Part shown: one piece after another, positions 12,301-24,500 of the stretch | Numbering within the stretch: position 1 is the first letter of the stretch | Layout: every line of letters starts with the position of its first letter | Source of the DNA: Ursus arctos | Taxonomy: Eukaryota > Chordata > Mammalia > Carnivora > Ursidae | Direction of reading: 5' to 3' | Length of the DNA: 64,000 nucleotides | NCBI RefSeq assembly: GCF_023065955.2 | Contig: NW_026622852.1 | Coordinates: 11,424,423 to 11,488,422, forward strand | Notes under the pieces: generated by a model | What the model saw: the letters and a program-made list of their open reading frames with translations, nothing else | Databases searched by the model: none | What the model was told of the DNA's origin: nothing | Program-made: the position numbers and the translations under genes

Positions 12301-15300
12301 GAGCATGTGCGAGGGGAACTCCAGGGTGGGGCACGTGGTGTTAGCAAGGTAGGAGGAGTGTGTTAGAATTGGTTCCTAGAAGCATCCATCTATTTCCACT
12401 GGGGAAAGGCAAGAAAAATGGCACCCACCAGCTCTTTGTTCCTGAAGAAATCTGCAGATCCCTTCCCCTCTAGCACACCTCCTAAAACCAGTCACTAAAT
12501 CTCCTTTATTATGCCTCTGGTGCTTTTCAAACTGCTGCATCTGTGCCATGTCTCAGGCTGAGTGATTTAGGATGCTGGCTCTCTAATAGTGAAGCGTGGT
12601 TTTGTATAGCCTTCCAGCTTTCCCAGAGTTAAGCCCCGTTGATTTTTAAAGCTCCTGGAGTTAAGCCCCATTGATTTTCAAAGCCAGACATAATGGGAAC
12701 TCATCTTCCCATCGCAGGTCCATTAGGCTGGGGGTGCCTGATATAGGTTCTGATCCCCTCATTTCTTTGTGCTTATGATGTCCTTCCCATTTGTGGTTAG
12801 TCATAGGCCTTTTGTTCCTGACCATGTCTCTGCTCTTGCTACCCTCTTCAATGTAGCCTTCTCTCTTGGACTAGCTATGGAAGATCTGTTCTACCAGTCT
12901 GCAGGTTGTTTTCAGTTAGTTGCAGTACATATAGTTGTTGCCTCAGTGTGTTGTGGGACAAGGTGAGCATGAGCTCTGCTATCTTCCCCACATTCCTGAG
13001 TTTAAAAATACCACACAGTAGTTCTGTTTTAATTTTTTGAGGAATCTCCACACTGTTTTCCATAGTGGTTGTACCAATTTAGATTCCCACCAAAAGAACA
13101 CAAAATTTCTCTTTTCCTCATACCCTTCCCAATAGTTGTTATTTCTTTGTCTTTGTGATGATGGCCTTTCTAAGTATGAGGTAACATCTTGTCTTGATTT
13201 TGATTTGCATTTCCCCTGATTAATGATTGGAACACCTTTTCATGTATCTATTGGCCATTTAATGTCTTCTTTGGGAAGACAACTATTTAGGCCCTTTTCC
13301 TACTTTTTAATTGCATTGAATTGTATGACTTTGTTATATGTTTTGCGTATTAACCCTTTATTAGTTATATGATCTGTAAATATTCTTTCATTCTTTAGGT
13401 TGCCTTTTCATTTTGTTGATTATTTCTTCTGCTGTGCACAAGCTCTCTAGTTTGATGTAGTCCCACTTTTTGATTTTTGCTTTGTTGTTTATGCTTTTGA
13501 TGTTATATCCAAAAATTGTTGCCAAGATCCATGTAAAGGAGTTTCTTCTTCACTTTCTTTTAGGAATTTTAGTTTTAGTTCTTTAAGTCTTTAAGCTATT
13601 CCAAGTTCATTTTGTAGGTGGTATAGTATAGGGGTCCAAATTCACTCTGCTTGTGGTTATCCAGTTTTGTCAAAACCATTTATTAAAGAGACACATCTTT
13701 CTCCATTGAATATTCTTGGCTCCCTTTTAAAATATTAGTTGACTGTCTATGTTTGGTTTTATTTCTGAGCCCTTGATTATGTACCATCAGTTGTGTCTAT
13801 TTTTATGCTAGCTCCTTACTGTTTGATTATTATAGTTTTGTAGTATAGTTTGAAATTAGGAAGGGTGATGCCTCCTGTCTTCTTTTGTTTCTCAGGATTG
13901 ATTTAACAATGCAGGTCTTTTGTGGTTCCATACAAATTTTAGTATTACTTCCTTTCTATTTCTGTGAAAAATGACTTTGGAATTTTGATAGGGGTTTTGA
14001 ATCTATAGATGACTTTGGATAGTATGGACATTTTAACAATATTAATTATTCTAGTCCGGGAACATGGCTATCTTTCCATTTGTTTGTCCCTTTCAGTTTC
14101 TTTCATTGAAGTCATGTAGTTTTCAGTGTATAGGTCTTTCACTTACTAGTTTAAATTTATTCCTAAGTATTTTATTGTTTTTGATGCTGTTGTGAATGGG
14201 ATTGTTTTATTTCCTTTTAAGTTGATTCATTGTTGCTGTATAGAAATACAACTGATTTCTGTGTGATAATTTTGTGTTCTGCAACTTTATTGAATTTATT
14301 GATTAGTCCTGCCGTTTTTTTGTTTTGTTTTGTTTTGATTTTTTTGGTGTTGTCTTTGGATTTTCTGCATATAAGATCATAACATCTGGAAACAAAGACA
14401 GTATTACTTCTTTCTTTCCAATTTGTGCCTTTTATTTCTTTTTTCTTGCCTGGTTGCTCTGGCTAGGATCTCCAGTACTATGATGAGTAGGAGTAAGAGT
14501 AGGCACCCTTTCTTGCTACTGATCATAGAGAGAAAGTTTTCAATCTTTCACTGCTAAATACTATGTTAGCTGTGGGCTCATCATACATGTCCTTTAATAT
14601 GTTGAGGTATATTCCTTCTATACCCAATCGTTGAGTGGTTTTTTTTATAATGAAAGATGTAGTTTGTCTAAAAATTATTTGCATTTATTGAGATGATTTT
14701 ATATGAATTTTATCTTTCATTCTGTTAATGTGGTGTTTCACATTTATTGATTTTAATATGTTGAACCATCCTTGCATCCCAAGGATAAATATCTCTTGGT
14801 CTTGCATGATTCTTTTGATATGCTGACAAATTGGGCTTGCTAGTATTTTGTTGAGGATTTTTGTATCTGTGTTCATCAGGAATATTGGTCTGTAGTTTTC
14901 TTGTAGTTTCCCTGTCTTATTTTGATATCAGAATAATGTTGGATTCATAAAGTGAGTTTAGATGTGTTTCCTTTTCTTTAATTCTTTGTAAGAGTTTTTG
15001 AAGGGTTGGTGTTAATTCTTTAAATGTTTGATAGAATTCATCAGTGAACTATTAGGACCTTGGCTTTTCTTTGTTGGATGGTTTTTGATTCATTCCAATC
15101 TCCTTACTCATTATAGGTCTTTTCATATTTACTATTTCTTCAGAATTCAGTCTTAAGTTGTCTTTTTCTAGAATTTTTCCTTTTCTTCTAAGTTATCCAT
15201 TTTGTTGGCATTTAATTTTTATAGTAGCCTCTTACTATCCTTTGTATGTGTGCTGGGTTTCTTGTAATATTTCCTATTTCATTTATAATTTCATTTGAGT

Positions 15301-16939
15301 CTTCTCTATTTTTTGTTAGTCTTTCTAAAGGTTTGTCTATCTTTTCGATAAATCAACTCTTTGTTTCTTTGATTTTTCTAGAGTCTCTATGTCATTTGTT
15401 TCATTTGTTTCTGCCTTAATCTTTATTTTTTCCTTCCTTCTGCTGCCTTTTGGCTTAATTTGTTCTTTTTCAAGTTCCTTGAGGTGTAAAGTTGTGTTGT
15501 TTGAGACCTTTTTTCTTACTGTAGGTATTTATTGCTATGTACCTCCCTTTCAGAACTGCTCTTGTTGCTTCCCCAAAGTTTTAATATGTTGGGATTTTTT
15601 TTTCATTTGTCTCAAGGTGTTTTATTTACTTTTGTTTTCTTTTTCACCTGTTGGCTGTTGAGGAGTATATTAATTTTCTCATATTTGTGAATTTCCGAAT
15701 TTCCTTCTGTTACTGATTTTCAGTTTCATGTCATTGTGGTTGGAAGAGATACTTGGTATGATTTCAGTCTTCTTAAATTTATTAAAACTTGTTTTATGGT
15801 ATAACATATGATCTATTCCTGGAGGGTGTTTTGTATGGGCTTGGGAAAAATTTATACTCTGCTGATCTTGTGTGGCATGTTGTGTATATGTCCCTTCGTT
15901 AGGTCTACTTGGTCCTAACACTGACCTTGTGAAGAACCAGTTGGTGTTATTGAAGTTCACTGTTTCCCTGTTGATTTTCTTTTTGGATGTTTTAGTGATT
16001 GTTGAAATTCGGTTATTGAAATCTCCTGTTGTTACTGTATTACTGTATGTTTCTCACTTCATTCCTGTTACCATTTGCTTCACATATTAAGGTGCTCCAG
16101 TGTTGAGTGCCTACATATTTACAGTTGTTATATCTCCTTGATGAAGTGAATGCTTTATCATTATATAATGAACTTATTTGTCTCTGTGACAGTTTTTGAG
16201 TTAACGTCTCTTTTGCATGATAAAAAGCTACTCTTTTTTCTGTCTCTTCTCTTACACCTTGTAGGTGTCCTTTAAGGTAAATTAAGACTCTTTGTGGCAG
16301 CATATTGTTGAATCTTTTTGTTGTTATTGTTGTTTAAACCCTTGGACTCTCTGTGTCTTTTGTTTGTAGAATTCAGTTTGTTTACATTTAAAGTAATTAT
16401 TGATAGGTAAGTCCTTACTATTGCCATTTTATTAATTTTTTTTTCTGGCTGTTTTTTTTTTCCCCGTCTTCCTTTATTGCTGTCTTACTTTGTGATTAAT
16501 GATTTTCTGTAAATGATATGCTTTGTTTTTTTTTCCCCTCTGTGTCTTTTGTATATCTACTGCAGGTCTTTTCCATGAAGTTTATGGAAAATGTAATTAG
16601 TTATAATAGTCCATTTTAAGCTGATAACATCTTAACTTCAGACTCATAAAAATCCTTTACTGTTTTACTTCCCCTACCCTCACAATATTGTACTGAGGTC
16701 ATCCTTTGTATCTTTTTATGTTTTGTATCCATTAACAAATTATTGTATTTATACTTATTTTTAATATTTTGTCTTTTAAAGTTTATGCTATAATTCAAAG
16801 TGATTTCAGAACACCAGTATTAAGAGTATTCTAAATTTGAGTATATCCTTACCTTTACCAGTTGGTTTTATAATTTCTTGTGTTTTCTTGTTAGTGTTAA
16901 TTTGTTTCCACTTAAAGAGGTCCCTTTCACATTTCTTTC

Positions 16940-17140
16940 TTTTTTTTTTTTTTAAAGATTTTATTTATTTATTCAACAGAGATAGACAGCCAGCGAGAGA
17001 GGGAACACAAGCAGGGGGAGTGGGAGAGGAAGAAGCAGGCTCATAGTGGAAGAGCCTGATGTGGGGCTCGATCCCAGAACGCCAGGATCACGCCCTGAGC
17101 CGAAGGCAGACGCTTAACCGCTGTGCTACCCAGGCGCCCC
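16940..17140 (-). mobile_element. Young SINEC, antisense, 'GCCAGCGAGAG' subfamily
   Basis: Reversed SINEC with GACAGCCAGCGAGAGAGGGA and ACCCAGGCGCCCC. Target-site duplication CTTTCACATTTCTT at about 16924-16937 and 17142-17155. It is inserted in L1 copy 2. Confidence 0.96.
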
Positions 17141-19187
17141 TCTTTCACATTTCTTGTAAGGTAGATCTAGTGGTGATGAATTTCCTCGACTTTTGTTTTG
17201 CTGAGAAGGTCTGTATCTGTCCTACATTTCTGAAGGACAGCTTTGCTGGGTATAGTATTGTTGGTTGGCAGTTTTTCTTTTTCAGGACTTGGAATATAGC
17301 ATCTCACTCTTTCCTGGTCTGCAAGATTTTGTATGTTATGAGTTGCTTTTCTTTTGGTGTTTTCAAAATTCTATGTTTGTCTTTGATTTTTGAGAAATTT
17401 GTTATACTGTATCTCTGTGTGATTTTGATTGAAGTTCTTACAGCTTCATGATTTAGGAAGTTTTCACCCATTATTTCTTTAAATAAACTTTCTAACCCTT
17501 TTTTCTCCCTTTTCTGCTTCCCATAATGCATACAGTGATTCTTTAAGATGATATCCCATATATTCCATATGCTTGCTTCATTTTTTTACCCCGCCAACTA
17601 ACTGGATATTTGAAATGATTTGTCTTCAATTTCACATATTCTTTTTTATGGTTGATTGTGTCTACTCTTGACTATTGCATTTTTTCCCCATTTTTTTCAT
17701 TGTATTCTGCAGCTCCAGAATTTGTTTGTTTTGTTTTTTTCATGAATTCTCTTTTGTTGAAGTTCTTGGTTTTTTTTAATATTGTTTTCCTGATCTTATT
17801 TAGCTGTGCGCATGTGTTCTCTTATAGTGTGCCCAGCTTTATTGAAACATTTATTTTGAAAGTCTTAGCAGGCAATTAATTGATAGTTATTTCCTTGTAG
17901 TTGGTTACTTGAAAATTTTTATCCCTTTGGTTTTGTCATGTTTCCTTCATTTTCATGTTCCTTGAAGTCTTGCATTTTTGTCTTCATATTTGAAGGAACA
18001 GTCACCTCCTTCAGTCTTGATTGATAGACTCCCTAGTCAGCCTAGTTAGGGATTTTGGGATTTTCTTAGACATTTTCTGTGGATATTATCACTGCATCCT
18101 CTTGTTCTGCTTTGAGGGTAGTTGTTAGAATTGTATGTTTTCTTTTGATCCTGCACAGCCAGCTAAGATGCTGAGAGTCTTTTTTTAAAATTTTACCTAG
18201 GTCAGTGTCCTGAAGTGCTCAAGGTTGTATGCCTCCTCTAAGTCCAGCAGAGTTGAGCTGGATGGCTGTGTGTGTTCCAACACAACCTACAGAGGCTTGT
18301 GTGACATCTGTTTGGGTACTTATAGAGTACTGGCTATGGGTACTTACAGAATACTGGAAGGCCACATAGAATTCGGGGATACATGTGGGCTGGTTGAGGG
18401 ATTCCATATGTTATGCCTCCTACAGGGTTCATGGTGGGCTTCTTTATGGAGTCCATGAGGTCATTTGTCAAAGTCAAGACTCTGTTGAGTTCCACACCTC
18501 ATAATAATGAGGTGTCACCAATTTTCCCTATTCCTCGTTGGCCCCAAACTATTCAACCATGCTGATCCCCTCAATGTTTTGGGTTGGGTGAGAAAGAAAT
18601 GGGTTTCTTAGGCAGTAAGTATCCTATATGACTGGGGAAATTGATATTCACTATGCTCTTACTTTCTCCCCTGGGAGAAAGCATAGCCTGAGGAGGTCTC
18701 TTTTAGCACTGAGCTATGCCACCTTGGGGCAGGAGCAACACTGGTAAAGTGAAACTGTTCTTTTCCCTTGTCACTGAGTTGATTCTCAGATACTTTTTGC
18801 TGCAACAGGATGCTGGGACCTCTCTGTTGGACTCCTGTCCTCTCAGAAAGATACTCACCCTTGTGTCGTTGTCAAAATCTGTGTTTCTGTTGGTGGATGA
18901 GGGCTGAAATCTCCTATTCCACCATTTTGCTGATGTCACCTAATGTCACTTATAAAAATAAAGAATTTGTTAGATTTTTAAAAGGAGTTTTGAAGAATTA
19001 TTTCTTTAAAATACAGAAATCCCATTTGTGGCTGGGCTGTAAGAAAGCAAAAGACAACTATCACATGTATAGATTTCTTATTTGTGTTTTTATGAGAAAT
19101 TCTATAGATTAATTCTGTTCTGCCACAAGGGAATGTGTTATGGAGCAGATTTTTCATAATGAAGTTAATATAAGTTTATTAATTTCT

Positions 19188-19393
19188 TTTTCTTTTTTTT
19201 TCTTAAAGATTTATTTATTTATTTGAGAGAGAGTGAGAGAGCACGAGCAGGGGGAGAGGCAGAGGGAGAGGGAGAGGGAAAAGCAGACTCCCTGACGAGC
19301 AGGGAGTCCAACACGGGGCTCAATCCAAGGAATCTGAGATCATGACCTGAGCTAAAGGCAGATGCTTAACCTACTGAGCCACTCAGGCACTCC
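19188..19393 (-). mobile_element. SINEC, antisense
   Basis: AAAGATTTATTTATTTATTT, GA-rich body, reversed head ending GCCACTCAGGCACTCC. Target-site duplication AAGTTTATTAATTTCT (19172-19187) and AAGATTATTAATTTCT (19394-19409). Confidence 0.93.
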
Positions 19394-19846
19394 AAGATTA
19401 TTAATTTCTAAAAATTATTACTTTTATGTTTACATTGAATGCATTTATAGTCTTTAGAAAAGCCCATAGTATTCTTTTCTTTGAGATTTCTTTTAGATGA
19501 CTTTTCACTGCTGAGAATTGTTAATTATTCAGATGAAAACAATATCATTTAGATGGTATTGTTTGGAAAATACTATCATACTCATAAATAAGACTTAGTA
19601 ATTCAGCTAAAGGATCTTAGGCAATAAGAATATATTTCAACTCTGTTTTGAAGAATTTCTATTTCTTTGATTTCAAGTTTTATGATATCTTCATATGCAA
19701 TGTCCAATCTTCTATTAATCTCTTCCAGTGTATTTTTCATTTCAGATACTATATTTTTCACACCTAGAAGTTCTTTTAGCTTTTTTAAATCTTCCATTTT
19801 TCCCCATTATATTAATGTTTTCCTTTAAATTCTCGAGTATTTTTTA

Positions 19847-20030
19847 AAAGAATTTATTTATTTATTTAAGAGAAAGAGAGCATGAGTAGGGGGAGGGGCA
19901 GAGGAAAAGGCAGAGAATCTCAAGGAGACTTGGCACTGAGTGTGGAGCCTTGTTGCTGGGCCCTGAGATCATGATCTAAGCTGAAACCAAGAGTTGGATG
20001 CTCAGCTGACTGAGCCACCCAGGCACCCCT
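19847..20030 (-). mobile_element. SINEC, antisense
   Basis: AAGAATTTATTTATTTATTT start and ACCCAGGCACCCC end. Target-site duplication CTCGAGTATTTTTTA (19832-19846) and CTTGAGTATATTTTA (20031-20045). Confidence 0.93.
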
Positions 20031-20054
20031 CTTGAGTATATTTTAATATTTATT

Positions 20055-20260
20055 TTTTAACTTTTTAAAGATTTATTTATTATTTTAAAGAGAGAGAAAG
20101 CATGCGTGGTAGGGGAGGGGCAGAGGGAGAGAAAGAATCTCAAGCGGACTCCCCACTGATCAGAGAGCCAGCGGTGGGGCTGGATCTCATGATCCTGAGA
20201 TCGTGACCTGAACCAAACCAAGAGTTGGGTGCTTAACCAACTGAACCACACAGGTGCTCA
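20055..20260 (-). mobile_element. SINEC, antisense
   Basis: TTTTAAAGATTTATTTATTA start, GA-rich body, reversed head ending CACACAGGTGCTCA. Target-site duplication TTTAATATTTATT at 20042-20054 and 20261-20273. The left copy lies beside the previous SINE's duplication, so two insertions hit almost the same site. Confidence 0.92.
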
Positions 20261-20315
20261 TTTAATATTTATTAAAGGCCATTTTAAGGTCCTTGAATTC
20301 CCTATTCCATTATCT

Positions 20316-20349
20316 GAGTCACTGATATGTCTCCACATATCAGTGACTC
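20316..20349. repeat. Perfect 15 bp inverted repeat with 4-base loop
   Basis: GAGTCACTGATATGT, then CTCC, then the exact reverse complement ACATATCAGTGACTC. It lies in the ancient L1/HAL1-like sequence between a SINEC and an L1 tail. It would form a stable hairpin in either strand. Confidence 0.97.
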
Positions 20350-20394
20350 TGTATATTGGATCATGTTTCTACTTTTTTGCATACCTGGCAATTT

Positions 20395-21073
20395 AAAAAA
20401 AAATTAACTCTGGTATAGTTAGCAAACGGTGTTGTATTAGTTTCAGGTGTACAATATAGTAATTCAACAATTCATATATTACTTGGTGCTCATCAAGATA
20501 AGCGTAGTCTTAATCCCTTTCACCTATTTCACCCATCCCCCCACTCACCTTCCCTTTGGTCACCATCCATTTGTTGTTTGTAAGTAAGAGTCTCGTGTTC
20601 TTGGTTTGTTCCTCTTTTGTTTTCCCTTTGTTTGTTTGATTTGTTTCTTAAATTTCACATATGAGTGAAATCATATGGAATCTGTCTTTCTCTGACTGGC
20701 TTTTTTTGCTTAGCATTATATATACTCTTCAGCTCCATCCATGTTGCAAATGGCAAGATTTCTTTTTTTATGGTGGAATAATATTGCATTGTGTGTGTGT
20801 GTGTGTGTGTACACACACATACATACATCACATCTTCTTTATCCATTCATCTATCAATAGACACAGGCCTAGACACAGGCTGCTTCCATAATTTGGCTAT
20901 TGTAAATAATGCTGCAATAAATACAGGGATGTGTATATCCTTTTGAATTAGTGTTTTGTATTCTTTGGGTAAATACCCAGTAGTGTGATTACTGGATTGT
21001 AGGGTAGTTCTGCTTTTAATTTTTTGAGGAAACTCCATACTGTTTTTCACAGTGGCTGCACCAGTTCACATTC
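20395..21073 (-). mobile_element. 5'-truncated L1, antisense
   Basis: Reversed L1 3'UTR (AACTCTGGTATAGTTAGCAA) and the end of ORF2, stopping at CACAGTGGCTGCACCAGTTC. Target-site duplication GCATACCTGGCAATTT (20379-20394) and CCATGCCTGGTAATTT (21074-21089). Confidence 0.92.
20790..20826 (+). repeat. (TG)n(AC)n microsatellite
   Basis: About ten TG units followed by an ACACACACAT run, inside the L1 fragment. Confidence 0.95.
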
Positions 21074-21899
21074 CCATGCCTGGTAATTTTTTGCTGGATT
21101 CTCGACATTGTAAATTTATGTTCAGTGTTTGATTCTTATATTCCTTTAAAGAATATTGGACTTTGTTCTTGGATGCAGTTATTTGTGGATCAGTCTGATG
21201 TTTTTGAAACTTTGTTAGTATAGATCCAGGGTAACCTTTCTTCCTTACTAGGGTGACTTTATTCCCATTATTAAGGCCCGACCCTTTTGGGGACTCTACT
21301 TAATGCCCTGTATATATTACAAGGTCTTTACATTCTGACTGATGGGAACATGAACTATTTTCGGCCTTTTGTGACCTCTGGAAATTGTCCATTCTATTGC
21401 TTTCCAGTAGTTCTCTCCTTTGCATGGAGTAGTTTCTTCTCAGTCGTGGATAGATCAATACTCAAACAAAGAGTAGCCCTCTGGTATTCTCTCTACATGC
21501 AGCTCTGTTCTCTATTACTTTGCCTTTCAAATTCTATCTACTTTGGATTTTCTGAACTTCAGTGTGTGTCTGCTCCACTTAATGAGACTGAGCTCTGTTT
21601 GGATTTCCCCTTCCTTCACTATAGCTTGGAAACTGCCTTTTGGTAGTAACCTAAAGTAATCATACAGTTTGCCTCATTAGTTTCCCTTCAAGGATCACAG
21701 TCCTTTGCTACCTATGTCCAGTGTCTGAAAGTGTTTTATATATTTTGTATAGTCTTCAAGTTGTTTAAAGCAGCAGGGCATATCTGGTGCCTGTTCCTCT
21801 CTATGGCTAGAAGCAGAAGTTAATTCAGCTTTATATGCTGAGAAATGACCCAGAACTTCCAGACAATTTAAAATATCTAAATCAGTATGAACGTATAGT

Positions 21900-23377
21900 A
21901 ACTTAATATTAAATCAAAATTATGCCAACAAAGGAGTGTTTTGTCTGGTGAGTTTAATTTTATTCACATGGCATTAAAATTTTCACTAAAATACTGGGTA
22001 TAAAAAATTAAACAAATTTTGTTGCTATTATATTCAGAGTTTCAGATAGACCTCTCATAATGAAGTTGATTGACTGGTAAATGTCATGATGATTGTACCT
22101 GGAAATTCTTAGTGGTTAAAAATTTTGCCAAAATATCTGTATTTAACCTTGAGAGTATATAACTTATTTGGCATTAGCTGTGTTGTTATATTATTATACT
22201 CCTTCAGTTTAAGACTTGAAGAGAAATGTATGAACCTGCTGAAATACAGAGCATGGCATAGGATGAACTGAGATTAAAGTTAAGTGAGACTGAGTAGAAT
22301 TATAATTACAGCAATTAGGAACTTCTCCTGGGGAGTTGTGAGACTTTTTCATAGAGATCTGTTTCTTTAAATGTTGTAATTAATAATTATCCATACATTA
22401 TAATCTTTGGTCATTTAAATAATGGATCTGTTTTCTTTTTTTTTTTTTTCTGTTTTCTTTAAAGATTAATTCATAGGTTCCTCATTGTTCTCAGTTTATA
22501 GTACCTTAATATATCAGTAATATTTTCATGGCACTTCAAGTTAAAGAGAAATACCCAAGAGTTACATGGATTAAATATTTATGCCCTAACATTGTAATGG
22601 CTATTAAAATATAAATACAAATTAAAAGGAAATAGTTATATTTTAATTTTATTCCTAAATAACTATAATTATTTCCTATAGGTTGTGAAACTGTTGGGTA
22701 CCGGACAGTTTCTCCAACCTTGTAATCAGACTGGACATTGCTACCCTTACTTCTTATTTCACATTGCTTTTTGCTCTTAAAAACTCAACTTTATAAAGTG
22801 GTCAGAAACTCAACTTCATAAAGATACGATGTCATGAAAGAAATGTAGTGCAAACTAATATTGAAACTGTGAACTTCTAGCTAGTATTCTGTGCAGTGTC
22901 CAACAGATGTGAAGTATTGCCGCTTTTCCCTCAGACATTTAAAATACCCCACAATGCCCCTGTCTGTTTGTTACAGCACCTCTGGGAGCCTTGGTACACA
23001 TTCTGGATAATAGAATTAACTTGTTCTCCTTTAATGTTCATTACTGTTTCATATGGAATTCTGGCATGATTAGTATCCTGATTTTTTTATGTTGAGGTAG
23101 AGAATCCTTTTTGATCATTTTTGACTAGCAAAGTTTCTTAAGAAACTGATTTTGTAGTACTAAAATAAAGGAATAATATATTTGACATTTTCTTGATGGA
23201 AAAATGTTTACAGCAGAGGCTTCATAGAAAAATTATTGAATAAATTGGTTTTGTGACTATGTTTATAAATAATCTGTAATACAAAGAGAAATAATGAACA
23301 GATTATTAAAACATGATATTAAATGGGATAAAATGTGCTACATCATTACTGTACAAGGTGTAGTGAGTAAACAAAAG
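21900..23377. other. AT-rich unique intron
   Basis: No gene or confident repeat. A 25 bp direct duplication is present (AAACTCAACTTTATAAAG at 22781-22798 and AAACTCAACTTCATAAAG at 22806-22823), and there is a poly-T run near 22437. Confidence 0.55.
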
Positions 23378-23391
23378 CAAATATGAATTTT

Positions 23392-23589
23392 TTTTTTTTA
23401 AAGATTTTATTTATTTATTCAACAGAGATAGAGACAGCCAGCGAGAGAAGGAACACAGCAGGGGGGAGTGGGAGATGAAGAAGCAGGCTCATAGCGGAGG
23501 AGCCTGATGTGGGGCTCGATCCCATAACGCTGGGATCACGCCCTGAGCCGAAGGCAGACGCTTAACCGCTGTGCCACCCAGGCGCCCCT
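23392..23589 (-). mobile_element. Young SINEC, antisense, 'GCCAGCGAGAG' subfamily
   Basis: Reversed SINEC with AGACAGCCAGCGAGAGAAGG and ACCCAGGCGCCCC. Perfect target-site duplication CAAATATGAATTTT at 23378-23391 and 23590-23603. Confidence 0.96.
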
Positions 23590-23797
23590 CAAATATGAAT
23601 TTTATTATGGGGATATATTAAGGAAAAGAATTAAAACTGAAGATAACTAAAGCTATCTGTGCTGTTATTATTCTTCATAGTATCAGTTATTGTATTGCAG
23701 TGGGCTTAGGATATTCCTGATTGATTCTTTAGGATATCTGCCTACAGTTCTAAACTATACTATGACTCAAAATAATTTTTTAAAATCATGTACTTTG

Positions 23798-23909
23798 AAG
23801 GCACCTGGCTGGCTCAGTCGGAAGAGAATGATACTTTTGATCTCAGGGTCATGGGTTCGAGGCCCACATTAGGTGTTGTGATTATTTAAATAAATAATGT
23901 TAAAAAAAA
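23798..23909 (+). mobile_element. Short tRNA-like SINEC, sense
   Basis: A head-only SINE of about 110 bp. It keeps a Pol III A-box-like TGGCTCAGTCGGA (23810-23822) and a canonical B box GGTTCGAGGCC (23854-23864), then goes straight into an AT-rich tail. It lacks the TC-rich body of the longer SINECs. It is a SINE, not a tRNA gene, because no acceptor stem can be drawn. Confidence 0.8.
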
Positions 23910-24027
23910 TGGTGTGTTTTGTAAGGAAGTATATTCTGAACTATATGGAAAACATTTTTGTGTAATATTACTATAAGGATATATTGGCAATTCCATGTGT
24001 TCTTAGTTTAATACATTATAAAGCAAT

Positions 24028-24500
24028 CATGATGATAATAGCTTACATCTGTCAAGTGTTTACTGTGGGCCATACATGGTTCTTAGTGCTTTCCACATAT
24101 TGACTGAATTCTTACAATAGTCCTATGAAATGGGCCTTATTATTCGTCTTATTATACAGATGAAGGAAATGAACTACAGAGAGGTTGAATAATTTGCCCA
24201 AGCTCACAGAACTAATGTGTGGGAGTATATATGTTTCCCCAGCCCCTGTTTTTGTTTTTGTTAAGATTTATTTATTTATTTGTGTGAGAGAGAGAAAGAG
24301 AGAAAAAATGTGCACATGCATGAGTGGGGAGAGGGGCAGACGGAGAGAATCTCAAGTAGACTCCCAGCTGAGCAGAGTCCAGCACGGGGCTCGATCTCAT
24401 GATCCATGAGATCATGACCTGAGCTGAAATCCAGAGTCAGATGCTTAACTGACTGAGCCACTCAGCTGCCCCCAGAGCCCCTGTTTTTACCACTACCCAA
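24028..24500 (-). mobile_element. MIR, antisense, split by a SINEC
   Basis: AATAGCTTACATCTGTCAAG, ACAGATGAAGGAAATGAACT and GAGAGGTTGAATAATTTGCC follow the reversed MIR consensus closely. The element continues after the SINE at 24254-24475 with AGCCCCTGTTTTTACCACTA. Confidence 0.85.
24254..24475 (-). mobile_element. SINEC, antisense, inside a MIR
   Basis: AAGATTTATTTATTTATTTG, GA-rich body, reversed head GAGCCACTCAGCTGCCCCC. Perfect 13 bp target-site duplication AGCCCCTGTTTTT at 24241-24253 and 24476-24488. Confidence 0.95.

Larger units (their letters stand above)
19580..21880 (-). mobile_element. Ancient L1/HAL1-like remnant, antisense, with four insertions
   Basis: Minus-strand reading at 19603-19797 resembles an L1/HAL1 ORF1 coiled coil (SEMKNTLEEINRRLDIAYED). 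Past 21089, the plus strand (for example CAGTTATTTGTGGATCAGTC and AATGCCCTGTATATATTACA) resembles reversed 5'UTR of old L1M/HAL1 families, ending near CTAGAAGCAGAAGTT. It is interrupted by SINEs at 19847-20030 and 20055-20260 and by an L1 tail at 20395-21073. The subfamily is recalled, not checked. Confidence 0.65.

Noticed and set aside
17059..17451. 130-codon plus-strand open frame
   Set aside because: It begins in an antisense SINE and continues through antisense L1, so it is a chance shadow.
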